From Streptomyces sp. sk2.1 (lineage in GTDB: Bacteria; Actinomycetota; Actinomycetes; Streptomycetales; Streptomycetaceae): DNA of 38,003 nucleotides. Every line of letters begins with the position of its first letter. The stretch's first letter is position 1. The stretch is from the NCBI RefSeq assembly GCF_008120935.1, contig NZ_RDBO01000040.1, forward strand, positions 12,428 through 50,430. The letters run 5' to 3'. The notes beneath the pieces are model-generated. The model was not told where the DNA came from, did no database searches, and saw only the letters and a program-made list of their open reading frames with translations. This document shows, one piece after another, positions 9,966 to 17,553 of this stretch. Position numbers and translations under genes: made by a program.

Positions 9966-9994
9966 GGCCCCCGACACGAAATGTGCCGGGGGCC
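9966..9994. terminator. Bidirectional terminator between convergent genes
   Basis: GGCCCCCGACAC at 9966-9977 pairs with TGTGCCGGGGGCC at 9982-9994 around a GAAA loop, with one bulged C. It lies midway between the Yip1 gene stop and the phosphoribosyltransferase stop and can serve both strands. Confidence 0.85.
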
Positions 9995-10035
9995 CTGGCT
10001 TCCCCACCGATGCTTTCCTTCGGATCCCCGCCGGC

Positions 10036-10551
10036 TCAGGCGTCGAGAACCTGCCCGCTGCGCCGCACGACGGGCTTCTCCACGCTCCACGGGAAATTGA
10101 TCCAGCGGTCGGTCTTCTTCCACACGTATTCGCACTTCACGAGCGAATGCGACTTCTCGTAGATGACCGCGCTGCGCACCTCGGCGACATGATCGATGCA
10201 GAAGTCGTGCACGAGCTTCAGCGTCTTCCCGGTGTCGGCGACGTCGTCGGCGATCAGGACCTTCTTGTCCGAGAAGTCGATCGCGTTCGGAACGGGCGCC
10301 AGCATGACCGGCATTTCCAGGGTGGTGCCCACGCCGGTGTAGAACTCGACGTTCACCAGATGAATGTTCTTGCAGTCCAGCGCGTAGGCGAGCCCGCCGG
10401 CGACGAACACCCCGCCGCGGGCGATGCTCAGCACGACATCGGGCTCGAACCCGTCGTCCGCGATGGTCTGCGCCAGCTCCCGCACGGCACGGCCGAACCC
10501 CTCGTAGGTCAGGTTCTCCCGCACGTCGTCCACGTCATTGCTGCTGGTCAT
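10036..10551 (-). CDS. Phosphoribosyltransferase, 171 aa
   Basis: This is a type I phosphoribosyltransferase, which transfers ribose 5-phosphate from PRPP to a base. The PRPP-binding loop VLIADDVADTGKTL is at residues 98-111. The pyrophosphate loop SIARGGVFVAGGLAYAL lies near 42-58. The C-terminal aromatic region KKTDRWINFPW is of the kind that stacks on the purine in Xpt/Gpt-type enzymes. Annotation as a xanthine or hypoxanthine salvage enzyme is plausible, but the base cannot be fixed by eye. The ATG at 10551 is 6 bp after the dcd stop, so the pair forms a nucleotide-metabolism operon. Confidence 0.9.
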   Translation of the reverse strand: MTSSNDVDDVRENLTYEGFGRAVRELAQTIADDGFEPDVVLSIARGGVFVAGGLAYALDCKNIHLVNVEFYTGVGTTLEMPVMLAPVPNAIDFSDKKVLIADDVADTGKTLKLVHDFCIDHVAEVRSAVIYEKSHSLVKCEYVWKKTDRWINFPWSVEKPVVRRSGQVLDA

Positions 10552-10557
10552 GGGGCA

Positions 10558-11133
10558 TCACACCTGGGTCCGATGGAAATTCGTGAACGACCGCGACGCG
10601 GTCGGCCCGCGCTGGCCCTGGTACCGCGACCCGTACCGCTCGGAACCGTACGGGAACTCCGCGGGCGAGCTCAGCCGGAACATGCACAGCTGGCCGATCT
10701 TCATCCCCGGCCACAGCTTTATCGGCAGCGTGGCGAGATTCGAGAGCTCCAGGGTCACGTGCCCGGAGAAACCGGGGTCGATGAACCCCGCGGTCGAATG
10801 CGTCACCAGCCCGAGCCGCCCCAGCGAGCTCTTTCCCTCCAGCCGCGACGCGAGATCGTCGGGCAGCGAGATGACCTCGTACGTCGAGGCGAGCACGAAC
10901 TCACCGGGATGCAGAATGAACGCCTCGTCCCCGTCCGGCTCGACCATGCGGGTCAGATCGGCCTGCTCGACGGCCGGGTCGATGTGGGGATAGCGGTGGT
11001 TCTCGAACACCCGGAAGTAGCGGTCGAGCCGCACATCGATGCTGGAGGGCTGCACCATCGACGCGTCGAATGGATCAATGCGAACACGTCCGGCGTCGAT
11101 CTCGGCCCGGATGTCCTTGTCTGAGAGAAGCAC
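10558..11133 (-). CDS. dcd: dCTP deaminase
   Basis: dCTP deaminase converts dCTP to dUTP and ammonia, supplying dUMP for thymidylate synthesis. The 191-aa protein has the expected length and the trimer-forming dUTPase-like fold motifs: [38 protein letters not shown] (catalytic Glu/Ser/Arg region begins just before, at RLEGKSS) and [10 protein letters not shown]. The C-terminus [15 protein letters not shown] matches the nucleotide-binding tail. The GTG at 11133 gives the family N-terminus [12 protein letters not shown]; an upstream in-frame extension ([10 protein letters not shown]...) has no family similarity. First gene of a two-gene operon with the phosphoribosyltransferase. Confidence 0.95.
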   Translation of the reverse strand: MLLSDKDIRAEIDAGRVRIDPFDASMVQPSSIDVRLDRYFRVFENHRYPHIDPAVEQADLTRMVEPDGDEAFILHPGEFVLASTYEVISLPDDLASRLEGKSSLGRLGLVTHSTAGFIDPGFSGHVTLELSNLATLPIKLWPGMKIGQLCMFRLSSPAEFPYGSERYGSRYQGQRGPTASRSFTNFHRTQV

Positions 11134-11202
11134 GTCCCGAGGATACGCAAAACGCGCGGGCCCTCCCCACCCAGGGACCGCCCGCGCGCCTGCCACCCGC
11201 TC

Positions 11203-11376
11203 CTACTGCCGCTCGAACACCACGGGCACGGCATGCCGCAACCGCGCACAGCGCGGACAGCGAATGAGCCGCCCGGGCCCGATCCGCCCGGCCCCGAGCT
11301 GCTGCATCGGGAACGAGGAGGTAGTGAAAACGTGCCCTTCGGCACAGCGGACGACGGTGCGCTCCATGGAGTCCAT
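11203..11376 (-). CDS. Small zinc-ribbon-like protein, 57 aa
   Basis: The protein has two Cys-rich knuckles: VVRCAEGHVF near the N-terminus and RCPRCARLRHAVPV near the C-terminus. The middle contains PMQQLGAGRIGPGR. This spacing suggests a single zinc ribbon, as seen in short Streptomyces proteins of unknown role. The ATG at 11376 is chosen because AAGGGA lies 5 bases upstream; a second ATG three codons on has no ribosome-binding site. It lies between dcd and the tRNA-Gly gene, on the dcd strand. Confidence 0.75.
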   Translation of the reverse strand: MDSMERTVVRCAEGHVFTTSSFPMQQLGAGRIGPGRLIRCPRCARLRHAVPVVFERQ

Positions 11377-11598
11377 CAAGTCCCTTCCCCAACAAACCTT
11401 GGACGAGACCGCCACATTAGGGGATGAACGGGACGCCGCTCCACGCGGCACTCCGACCCCCACGCTACGCCCTCAACTCCCGCCCGCAGAACCCGCGTCC
11501 ACCCCTCCCCACAACGAAAAGGCCCCACGGCTCAAACGCCGGGGACCTGGCATGGGGTACAGTATCGAACGATACGAGCCGCTCGGTCGGCACGCTTC

Positions 11599-11669
11599 GC
11601 GGGTGTAGTTTAATGGTAGAACATGAGCTTCCCAAGCTCAGAGCGCGAGTTCGATTCTCGTCACCCGCT
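11599..11669 (+). tRNA. tRNA-Gly (anticodon CCC)
   Basis: The 71-nt gene folds as a cloverleaf. The acceptor stem GCGGGTG pairs with CACCCGC, the anticodon stem TGAGC pairs with GCTCA, and the 7-base loop TTCCCAA contains anticodon CCC. The T-arm is GCGAG-TTCGATT-CTCGT. The 3' CCA is not encoded. Its 3' half is the attachment site copied four times downstream. Confidence 0.95.
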
Positions 11670-11670
11670 C
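11629..11670 (+). repeat. Attachment-site copy 1 (inside tRNA-Gly)
   Basis: The 42 bp from the anticodon loop (TTCCCAAGCTC...) to one base past the discriminator (...CACCCGCTC) are the reference copy of a five-copy dispersed repeat. Tyrosine recombinases of integrative elements commonly use exactly this part of a tRNA gene. Confidence 0.9.
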
Positions 11671-11677
11671 TTGAGGG

Positions 11678-11704
11678 AGAGCCCAGGTCAACGACCCGGG
11701 CTCT
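11678..11704 (+). terminator. Terminator of tRNA-Gly
   Basis: AGAGCCC at 11678-11684 pairs with GGGCTCT at 11698-11704. An inner AGGTC...GACCC extension is possible, and CTCTGTTGT follows. Variants of this hairpin also follow attachment copies 2 and 3. Confidence 0.8.
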
Positions 11705-11723
11705 CTCTGTTGTCTAGACCCCT

Positions 11724-12080
11724 CTAAGCGTCACGCACCACCTCTGCGCCGCCTGCCTCTTTCTGTTGCTGCTCGCGTGCTCTTTCCCGGGCGGTCCGCA
11801 CCGTCCGGTCCAGCCCGTCGGCGCCCTGGTACGCCTTGTCGGCCCAGCACTTGAGGCCGGTCTCGGTGAGTGCTTCGACGGCCTCGCGCATGCAGCGGTA
11901 TGGGGTCGCGATGCCGATACCGAACCCGGCGGCGAGCCGGGCGCAGGTGTCACCGCGTCGCAGATGGGCCGGGGCGAGGAGAGCCTGACGGTCGGCGGTG
12001 AAGCGCCGCCACCGGGGCCCGATCTCCCCTCGCCGGACAGCAAGTCGTCCGGTCGGGCACCGCAGGGTGCGACTGGACAG
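11724..12080 (-). pseudogene. IS5-type transposase remnant with internal deletion
   Basis: The reading begins LSSRTLRCPTGRLAVRRG and continues RWRRFTADRQALLAPAHLRRGDTCARLAAGFGIGIATPYR, the N-terminal helix-turn-helix region of IS5-family Streptomyces transposases. After EAVEALTETGLK it jumps to CWADKAYQGADG, which is the region of the DDE domain near the C-terminal third. It then ends in an unrelated charged tail (REQQQKEAGGAEVV). The central catalytic region is missing, so the protein cannot be active. It lies directly after the tRNA-Gly terminator, at the left edge of the accessory zone. Boundaries are approximate; no terminal inverted repeats were identified. Confidence 0.75.
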
Positions 12081-12098
12081 GCCGATCGAATGGGGCCT

Positions 12099-12129
12099 CC
12101 CCCGCTCGAGCGAAGCCGAGAGCTCGGGG
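12099..12129. repeat. CCCCCGCTCGAG...CTCGGGG hairpin repeat
   Basis: The segment has nested complementary blocks (CCCC/GGGG outside, CTCG/CGAG inside). It resembles a short hairpin repeat often seen between Streptomyces genes, here next to the transposase remnant. The family assignment is from memory of its form. Confidence 0.4.
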
Positions 12130-12341
12130 AAGGGTGGACAAGCACGCGAAGCTCCTGGTGGCTGCGAGCGATCTCGGTCGAGAACCCGTCCACCACGAGC
12201 TTCGTCGTTCCGCAGATCCGTCCAGCACGCGGCCGGCACCATCAGGTCGGAAAAGGCTCAGTACCGCCGCCCGATCCCGGGCAAGCGCCATCCGCCCCGA
12301 CGCCCCCGCACCCACCGCCCTCTACCGCGCCATGGTCCGCC

Positions 12342-12854
12342 TCACCCGCTCCGGCGGTTGGCGTCCCCGTCCGGTGGGGCCGCGGGGTGGGAGAGCGCGG
12401 CGAGGAGGATCTCGGCGGCCTGGGTGACGTTGCCGGAATGGACGGCACGGGCCATGGCCGTGCGGGCGGCCTCGGGCGTCGTGTCCGGCGGAACGACCAT
12501 GAGGGAAAAATGGTCGTTGTCGCCTCGGGTGATCAGGATGGTGTCATCACCGACGGGGAACGAGTCGAGGTGTACGACCCGCTCGTCGACGACCAGGCGG
12601 GTCGGGATGCCGTTCCAGGCGGAGGCGTCCAGGCCGACCCTGGTGATGGGCCCGAGGTGCTCGGTCAGGGCGGTGACCAGCGGCGGGATCTCCCGCTTGA
12701 CGTCACGCGAGCGCGGCCACCACGCGCCGTCGAGGAGGCTCTGCCGGGATCCTGTCGTCTCCAGCCGGAGCAGCGCGGTGCCCGGTCCGACGGCCCGGTG
12801 GACCTCGTCCGGCAGGAGGCGCGGAGGCGTGGGGGGAATGCCTGCGTCGGTCAT
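12342..12854 (-). CDS. DUF5994-family protein, subfamily A copy 1, 170 aa
   Basis: The protein carries the DUF5994 signature LLDGAWWPRSRDV near residue 40. The subfamily pattern follows: PPLVTALTEHLGPITRVGLD, then RVVHLDSFPVGDDTILITRGDNDHFSLMVVPPDTTP. DUF5994 has no established function; the conserved Trp-Trp-Pro-x-Ser-Arg core suggests a ligand- or protein-binding pocket (inference). It has no signal or membrane segment, so it is cytoplasmic. The ATG at 12854 gives the same N-terminal pattern as the paralogue at 15879 (PPxLLPDxVHRAV). The gene is divergent from the 90-aa gene at 13096, and both have the shared GTACGGTGGA motif upstream. It is about 65% alike by eye to the 15879 copy. Confidence 0.85.
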   Translation of the reverse strand: MTDAGIPPTPPRLLPDEVHRAVGPGTALLRLETTGSRQSLLDGAWWPRSRDVKREIPPLVTALTEHLGPITRVGLDASAWNGIPTRLVVDERVVHLDSFPVGDDTILITRGDNDHFSLMVVPPDTTPEAARTAMARAVHSGNVTQAAEILLAALSHPAAPPDGDANRRSG

Positions 12855-12932
12855 GGTCGGTCTGCCCGTCCACGGGTGGTGCCGCCCGGGCCGGTACCAC
12901 GGCGGACGCCGGGTCGGCGGACGGGGCGACGG

Positions 12933-12955
12933 CCCCGTTCTTCCACCGTACTCCG
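12933..12955 (-). promoter_or_regulatory. Shared cluster motif, copy 1
   Basis: Read leftwards the sequence is CGGAGTAC-GGTGGAAGAACGGGG. It matches the motif CGGAGTACGnTGnAnGnACCGnG found upstream of the other cluster genes. It lies about 80-100 bp upstream of the subfamily A copy 1 start. Function unknown; promoter or operator. Confidence 0.5.
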
Positions 12956-13013
12956 GGAGGTCGCGCGGACGCGGCGCTCCCTGCTCCGGAACCGATCGAC
13001 ACCGGCGTCGGAC

Positions 13014-13033
13014 GTACGGTGGATGTACCGAGG
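13014..13033 (+). promoter_or_regulatory. Shared cluster motif, copy 2
   Basis: GTACGGTGGATGTACCGAGG lies 63 bp upstream of the TTG start at 13096 and faces the copy at 12933. The two motifs occupy the divergent intergenic region and could control both genes. Confidence 0.5.
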
Positions 13034-13095
13034 TGTATCCGCCCCGCTCCGGCTCGTTCGCGGGCGGGCCTCCGGTGGGAAAGGACGGTGTCGTC

Positions 13096-13368
13096 TTGGA
13101 CCGCAACGCGCCAGAAGCAGAAGCCCTGCCGCCGCCTGGGCACGCCGAGGTCCGCATCGTCTCCGCCACCCCGGACACCGCCCGCATGGTGGTCGATGTC
13201 CTCCGTCGCTGCTTCGCGGGAAGCGAGCAGCGCAGCTACCCCGCCCCCGGCGAAGGCACCCGTCTCCATCTCACCGTCGATACCGCCCACCCCGCCGAAC
13301 CGGCCCGGTCCTGGCTGGCCACCAGCAGGCCCCCGAGCGGCACCGGGCCCCACTCCGAGGAGCCCTGA
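13096..13368 (+). CDS. Small conserved protein, 90 aa, paralogue of the 17554 gene
   Basis: I do not recognise the family, but this protein and the one at 17554 are clear paralogues. Both have (P)GHAEVRIVSATPDTARMV near residue 15, then RRCFAGSEQRSYPAP, then GTRLHLTVDT and SWLATSRP near the end. The alternation of short strands and a helix suggests a small alpha-beta fold. The start is TTG at 13096, inferred because the paralogue aligns to a TTG at the same point and because no closer ATG or GTG gives the conserved N-terminus. GGGAAAGGACGG lies upstream. The gene sits between a DUF5994 gene and the SpoIIE phosphatase gene. No metal or catalytic motif is visible. Confidence 0.75.
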   Translation: MDRNAPEAEALPPPGHAEVRIVSATPDTARMVVDVLRRCFAGSEQRSYPAPGEGTRLHLTVDTAHPAEPARSWLATSRPPSGTGPHSEEP

Positions 13369-13507
13369 AAGCAGCGGAGCCGGCGAGTGTGCGTGGCGGC
13401 CCCTGCCGCCGCGGAGCATCCTGGAAGCCGCACCGCGATGCCGCCGGATCGGTCCATCGGCGACGACCGGCCCCGGTCGCCGCCCCGCCGCCCGCCTGGA
13501 GGCCCGG

Positions 13508-14713
13508 ATGACCGTCGGACGGTACGAGAAGCGGAATCCCGACCGCTCGGAAAGCTTCGGCGAGATGCTGCTGGGCGGACTCCTGGACCACGCTCACGCA
13601 CTGCCGCCCGACCGGGTGGGGCCGGCCCTCGTCGGAGCGGTCGCCCGGATCGGCGGCCGGGAGGTGCAGATCCTGCTCCAGGACTACGGGCAGGAGAGGC
13701 TGGTCCCCCTCGCCGGGGACGGGCTGAAGGACAGCGAGCCCCTGCTCATCGACGGTTCGGAGGCCGGCCGGTGCTTCCTCACCGCACACCCGGTCGAGGT
13801 GACGCTGGCCGACGGGGTGCGGGTCCACGTGCCGTTGTTGGACGGCGGCGACCAGGCCGGCGTCCTGGCCGTCACCCTGGACTCGGTCGACGACAACACC
13901 CGCCGCATCCTGCGCAGGCTCGCGGCCCTGGTCGCCGACACGATGCAGACCAAGAATGGCTACACCGACCTCTTCTTCCGCACCCGTCGCGACGAACCGA
14001 TGAGCGTCGCCGCCGAGATCCAGTGGTCGCTCCTGCCGCCGCTCACCATGACGATGCCCCGCGTCGCGGTCGCCGGGGTCCTGGAACCCGCCTACGACGT
14101 GGCCGGCGACAGCTTCGACTACGCCTTGAACGGGGCCACCCTCCACCTCGCCATGATCGATGCCATGGGCCACGGCCTGGACGCGGCGACCATGGCGACT
14201 GTCGCCATCGGCGCGTACCGGCACGCCCGCCGGACCAGCGTCGGGCTGTCCGAGATCTACCTCTTCATGGACCGGGCCATCGCCGAGCAGTTCGCCCCCG
14301 ACCACTTCGTCACCGCACAGATGCTGCGGCTGGACACCGACACCGGCCGCCTCCAGTGGGTCAACGCCGGACACCCCGCCCCCATGCTGATCCGCGCGCA
14401 CCGCGTCGTGCGCCGCCTGGACAGCCCCACCACCCTCCCCGTCGGCTTCGGCGGAGCCCAGCCGCAGGTCAGCGAGGTGGCGCTCATGCCCGGGGACCGA
14501 ATCCTCTGCTTCACCGACGGTCTGATCGAGGAACACGAGAGCGGGCAGGAGCAGTTCGGCGAGGGCCGGCTGATCGACTGGTTCCATCGACTGGACCAGG
14601 CCGACCGGGGCGTACGGGCCGTGGCACGCGACCTGTCCCACACGCTCAGACGGGCCCGCGGCGAGACAACCACCGACGACGCCACCCTCGTCCTCGTCGA
14701 GTGGCGTGGATGA
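13508..14713 (+). CDS. SpoIIE/PP2C-type serine phosphatase, 401 aa
   Basis: This is a PPM-type phosphatase of the SpoIIE/RsbU class, which dephosphorylates anti-sigma-factor antagonists in partner-switching pathways. Residues ~20-165 form a GAF-like or unclassified sensor region. The catalytic domain runs from ~170 to the end, with metal-ligand motifs AGDSFDYA (D201, D204) and DAMGHG (218-223). VTAQMLRLDTDTGRLQWVNAGHPAP, the late FTDGLIEEHES and TTDDATLVLVEW complete it. All usual acidic ligands appear to be present. There is no kinase domain and no membrane segment. ATG 13508 follows CTGGAGG. A broken copy of the second half lies at 15487, and a tail fragment at ~21197. Partner antagonist proteins are not in the window. 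Confidence 0.92.
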   Translation: MTVGRYEKRNPDRSESFGEMLLGGLLDHAHALPPDRVGPALVGAVARIGGREVQILLQDYGQERLVPLAGDGLKDSEPLLIDGSEAGRCFLTAHPVEVTLADGVRVHVPLLDGGDQAGVLAVTLDSVDDNTRRILRRLAALVADTMQTKNGYTDLFFRTRRDEPMSVAAEIQWSLLPPLTMTMPRVAVAGVLEPAYDVAGDSFDYALNGATLHLAMIDAMGHGLDAATMATVAIGAYRHARRTSVGLSEIYLFMDRAIAEQFAPDHFVTAQMLRLDTDTGRLQWVNAGHPAPMLIRAHRVVRRLDSPTTLPVGFGGAQPQVSEVALMPGDRILCFTDGLIEEHESGQEQFGEGRLIDWFHRLDQADRGVRAVARDLSHTLRRARGETTTDDATLVLVEWRG

Positions 14714-14789
14714 CGGAGGGTCCGTGCGTCCGGCCGCACGGCCCACCGGAAGAACCGGCCCGGCCCGACGCCCTCGTCCGCCCCCGGCG

Positions 14790-14812
14790 CGGAGTACGTT
14801 GAAGGTACCGGG
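14790..14812 (+). promoter_or_regulatory. Shared cluster motif, copy 3
   Basis: CGGAGTAC-GTTGAAGGTACCGGG lies about 95-115 bp upstream of the subfamily B copy at 14906. Similarity to the region upstream of the 16654 gene continues to the right (GGAG-N6-TCGTAC and GGACGTCGTT). Confidence 0.6.
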
Positions 14813-14905
14813 AGCACGTCGTACGCCCGCCCTCACACGGACGTCGTTCCCGGCGATCGATACGCCGGGCCGCTCACGGGCGTCCCGGGGACAGGTCCCG
14901 GTCTC

Positions 14906-15454
14906 ATGACCAGCACCACCGCTCCCACCCGCCGGGCGCGCCTGGCACTGACACCGCACACCTCCCTGGCCGGCCTGCTGGACGGCGCCTGGTGGCCGTA
15001 CTCACGCGACCTCGCCACCGAGCTGCCGTCCCTGGTGGATGCGTTGCGGGACCGATGGGGACGCGTCACGCGCATCACCGCGAACCCCGCGCCCTGGCCC
15101 GTCGCCCCGCACAAGGTCCGCCTCGGCGAATACGCCGTGCAAATCGGCTGGTTCACCGGCCAGGACCCCGACACGATGATCCTGCTCTCGTACGGCCTCG
15201 GCCGCTGCGACCTGCTGGTGGTTCCCCCCGAGACCGAACCCGCCTCCGCCGCACGCCTGATGGCCGCCGCATCCACCCCCGGCAACCTCCACACCACTGG
15301 CACCCTCATGTCCGACGAGAGCACGATCGGCCGGCGCCTGCGGGAGGCCCGAGCCGGTGGGAACGCCCGGGAGACGGAAGGCCGGGCCTCCCCGCAGCCC
15401 CGTCCCGTCGTAGGCGCGCGCATGATCTACCTTCCGCAAAGCATGCGGAGGTGA
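14906..15454 (+). CDS. DUF5994-family protein, subfamily B copy 1, 182 aa
   Basis: This protein shares the core LLDGAWWPYSRDLATELPSLV with subfamily A but otherwise has its own pattern: WGRVTRITANPAPWPVAPHKV, then IGWFTGQDPDTMILLS, then CDLLVVPPETEPASAARLM, and a C-terminal GARMIYLPQ. It is a close paralogue of the 16654 protein and of the fragment at 20947. No function is established. The ATG at 14906 is used in both full-length copies after a conserved leader. The gene lies 192 bp after the SpoIIE phosphatase gene, with the shared motif between, so it is likely under its own promoter. It is followed immediately by a decayed phosphatase copy. Confidence 0.85.
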   Translation: MTSTTAPTRRARLALTPHTSLAGLLDGAWWPYSRDLATELPSLVDALRDRWGRVTRITANPAPWPVAPHKVRLGEYAVQIGWFTGQDPDTMILLSYGLGRCDLLVVPPETEPASAARLMAAASTPGNLHTTGTLMSDESTIGRRLREARAGGNARETEGRASPQPRPVVGARMIYLPQSMRR

Positions 15455-15486
15455 CGACTGCCGTCCCCGCACCTCGGGGGAACCTC

Positions 15487-15866
15487 AGTCCGAGATCTGC
15501 CTCTTCATGGACCGGGCCGTGGCCGAGCAGTTCGCGCCCGACCACTTCGTGACCGCGCAGATGATGCGGCTGGACACAAACACCGGCCGCCTCCAGTGGG
15601 TCAACGCTGGGCACCCCGCCCCATACTGATCCGCCGGCACCACGTCGTAGGCCGCCTGGACAGCCCCACGACCCTGGATCGAGGAACACGAGAGCGGACA
15701 GGAAGAGTTCGGCGAGGACCAGCTGATCGACTGGGTGAACCAACTGGAAAAGGCGGAACGGCAGGTCCGCGCGGCGGCACGGGATCTCTCCCACACCCTC
15801 AAGCGGGCACGCGGCAAAGCCACTTCGGACGACGCCACGCTCGTCCTAGTCGAGTGGCGAGGATGA
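15487..15866 (+). pseudogene. Decayed second copy of the SpoIIE phosphatase (C-terminal half)
   Basis: The segment aligns closely to 14245-14713 of the intact phosphatase gene (SEICLFMDRAVAEQFAPDHFV at its start, SDDATLVLVEWRG at its end). One cytosine is missing at CACCCCGCC-CATACTGAT, shifting the frame. About 87 bp are deleted between CACGACCCTG and GATCGAGGAACACG, removing the region of the FTDGL motif. The N-terminal domain and first metal motifs are absent. The similarity outside the lesions is high, so this is a recent duplicate. Confidence 0.88.
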
Positions 15867-15878
15867 CGGAGGGACGTG

Positions 15879-16373
15879 TCACGCCAACTCCTGGCGGTGG
15901 GTCACCCGCTCGGGAAGCGTGGCGACGAGGATCTCGGCGGCCCCGGTGACGTTACCGGCGTCGACCGCACGGGCCATGGCGTCACGTGTTGCATCGGGTG
16001 TCGTGTCCGGGGGCACCACCAGGAGGGCGAAGTGGTCGTTGTCGCCACGGGTGATGAGGACGGTGTCGTCACCGACGGGGAAGGAGTCGAGGTGCACGGC
16101 CCGGTCGTCGACAACGACACGAGTCGGGACCTCCTCCCGGGCGTCCTTGTCCAGGCCGACCCGCGTGACGGGGCCGAGGTGCGTGGTGAGCGCCTGGATC
16201 AGGGCGGGCAGCTCGGCCGCGACTTCCCGGGAGCGGGGCCACCATGCGCCGTCGAGGACGCACTCCCGGGAGTGCGTCGTCCGCAGCCGGAGCAGGGCCG
16301 TGCCGGGATTCACCGCTCGGTGAACCCCGTCCGGAAGGAGCTTGGGAGGGGTCGGACTGTCGGATTCGGCCAT
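15879..16373 (-). CDS. DUF5994-family protein, subfamily A copy 2, 164 aa
   Basis: This is a paralogue of the 12342 gene. It shares PPKLLPDGVHRAVNPGTALLRL, VLDGAWWPRSREVAAELPAL, LGPVTRVGLDKD and SFPVGDDTVLITRGDNDHFALLVVPPDTTP. It lies tail to tail with the phosphatase remnant, 12 bp apart, and is divergent from the subfamily B gene at 16654. This reproduces the A-left/B-right layout of the first block. A GTACTCCG core (CGGAGTAC on its own strand, 16442-16449) lies about 70 bp upstream of the ATG. Confidence 0.85.
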   Translation of the reverse strand: MAESDSPTPPKLLPDGVHRAVNPGTALLRLRTTHSRECVLDGAWWPRSREVAAELPALIQALTTHLGPVTRVGLDKDAREEVPTRVVVDDRAVHLDSFPVGDDTVLITRGDNDHFALLVVPPDTTPDATRDAMARAVDAGNVTGAAEILVATLPERVTHRQELA

Positions 16374-16441
16374 GATGGTCCGCCCGCCTGCGCGGGGGCC
16401 GCCGACACCTCACGGCCGGCGAGATACCGCCGTGGTCACAT

Positions 16442-16449
16442 GTACTCCG
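16442..16449 (-). promoter_or_regulatory. CGGAGTAC core of the shared motif, copy 4
   Basis: Read leftwards CGGAGTAC is followed by ATGTGACCACGGCGG. Only the core and the distal CGG pattern match the other copies, so this is the weakest of the set. Confidence 0.35.
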
Positions 16450-16537
16450 CATGCCGGTGGTCATGCCCGCGGCTGTCGGCCGGACGGCGTGCCCGGTGGG
16501 AAATCACCTGGTCAGAGCGGCTCGTCCGACCGCTGGG

Positions 16538-16560
16538 CGGAGTACGCTGACAGTACCGGG
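16538..16560 (+). promoter_or_regulatory. Shared cluster motif, copy 5
   Basis: CGGAGTAC-GCTGACAGTACCGGG lies 94-116 bp upstream of the subfamily B copy 2 start, at the same distance as copy 3 from its gene. About 60 bp further downstream also resemble the 14906 leader. Confidence 0.6.
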
Positions 16561-16653
16561 AGTATCTCGTACACCCGCTCCCACGCGGACGTCGTTTCCG
16601 GCGATCAAGACACTGGGCCGCCCTGCAGGACGGCCCGGAGACGGGTCCGCATC

Positions 16654-17232
16654 ATGACCACGACCGTCGAACGCGGAGTGGCACGGGCACTTGTTCCCCC
16701 GCTCCCGACGCGGATTTCCCTGACTCCGAAGACCACCCTCGCCGGCCAGTTGGACGGTGCCTGGTGGCCCTACTCGCGGCACCTGCCCACCGAGCTTCCG
16801 TCCCTGGTCGAAGCACTTGAAGGGCGCTGGGGACGCATGACGCGCGCCATGGTGAATCCCACCCGCTGGCCCGTCGTCCCGCACAAGGTTCCCGTCACCG
16901 GGCACATCGTGCACGTGGGCTGGTTCACCGAACAGGATCCCGACAAGATGATCCTGCTCTCCTGCACCGCAGGCCGCTGCGATCTGCTGGTGGTCCCGCC
17001 CGAGACCGAGCCCGCCGCAGCCGCCCGGCTGATGAGCGCCGCCGCCGTCCCCGGCAGCGTCCTCACCGCCGGTGTGCTGATGTCTGACGAAGCCGCGACC
17101 GGCCGCCGTATGCGGGACGCCCGAAGCAGCCAGGAGGCTTGGGAGACCGATGGCGGGTCCGCCCTGCTGCCTCTCCGGCACCCGGTCGTTGGCGCGCGGA
17201 TGATTCCCCTGCCGGGGAACACGCGGAGATGA
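16654..17232 (+). CDS. DUF5994-family protein, subfamily B copy 2, 192 aa
   Basis: The N-terminus is 13 residues or so longer than that of the 14906 paralogue. The core is QLDGAWWPYSRHLPTELPSLVEAL, followed by VGWFTEQDPDKMILLS, CDLLVVPPETEPAAAARLM and GARMIPLPGNTRR. It begins an apparent four-gene operon with 17237, 17554 and 17859, with short gaps. The cytoplasmic nature is inferred from the lack of signal and membrane segments. The role of DUF5994 is unknown. Confidence 0.87.
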   Translation: MTTTVERGVARALVPPLPTRISLTPKTTLAGQLDGAWWPYSRHLPTELPSLVEALEGRWGRMTRAMVNPTRWPVVPHKVPVTGHIVHVGWFTEQDPDKMILLSCTAGRCDLLVVPPETEPAAAARLMSAAAVPGSVLTAGVLMSDEAATGRRMRDARSSQEAWETDGGSALLPLRHPVVGARMIPLPGNTRR

Positions 17233-17236
17233 CGAC

Positions 17237-17452
17237 ATGGAGCCCCTGATCACGCTCGCGGCAGGCGCCCTCCTGATCGCGCTCGGCATGCTCCTGATCC
17301 ACCGGCTCAACGCCCAGCACAACGCACGCATCGCGGTTTACCACTTCAGCGATCCCTTCCCGGCCATCAGCCGGCCCCCTGGCCACAGCCACGGCCACCA
17401 CAGCTCGACAGGGCAGGCCTCCAGCCGCAGGCTCACGGACATCCGGCCCTGA
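17237..17452 (+). CDS. Small single-pass membrane protein, 71 aa
   Basis: The N-terminus holds one hydrophobic helix (LITLAAGALLIALGMLLI, about residues 4-21). A charged and His-rich tail follows (HSHGHHSSTG), which would be cytoplasmic or extracytoplasmic depending on orientation. The start codon lies four bases after the DUF5994 stop, with CGGAGATGACGAC overlapping the end of that gene, so it is probably translationally coupled. I do not recognise a family. It could anchor or sense for the neighbouring soluble proteins; this is speculation from position. Confidence 0.6.
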   Translation: MEPLITLAAGALLIALGMLLIHRLNAQHNARIAVYHFSDPFPAISRPPGHSHGHHSSTGQASSRRLTDIRP

Positions 17453-17553
17453 CCTCAGACCACTCCTCCGACCGAAGGCCGCGGGTGGGGCGCCCGACAC
17501 CCGGGACAACCCACCCGCCGGCTCTCGCTTCGCCCCGAAGGGAACACACCGCC

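Noticed and set aside
12131..12341. Short open frames between the transposase remnant and the DUF5994 gene
   Set aside because: They lack ribosome-binding sites and family similarity and probably derive from mobile-element debris.
11998..13095. The long plus-strand frame leading into the 90-aa gene as an N-terminal extension
   Set aside because: It runs antisense through the DUF5994 gene and the transposase remnant, and the paralogue at 17554 has no such extension.
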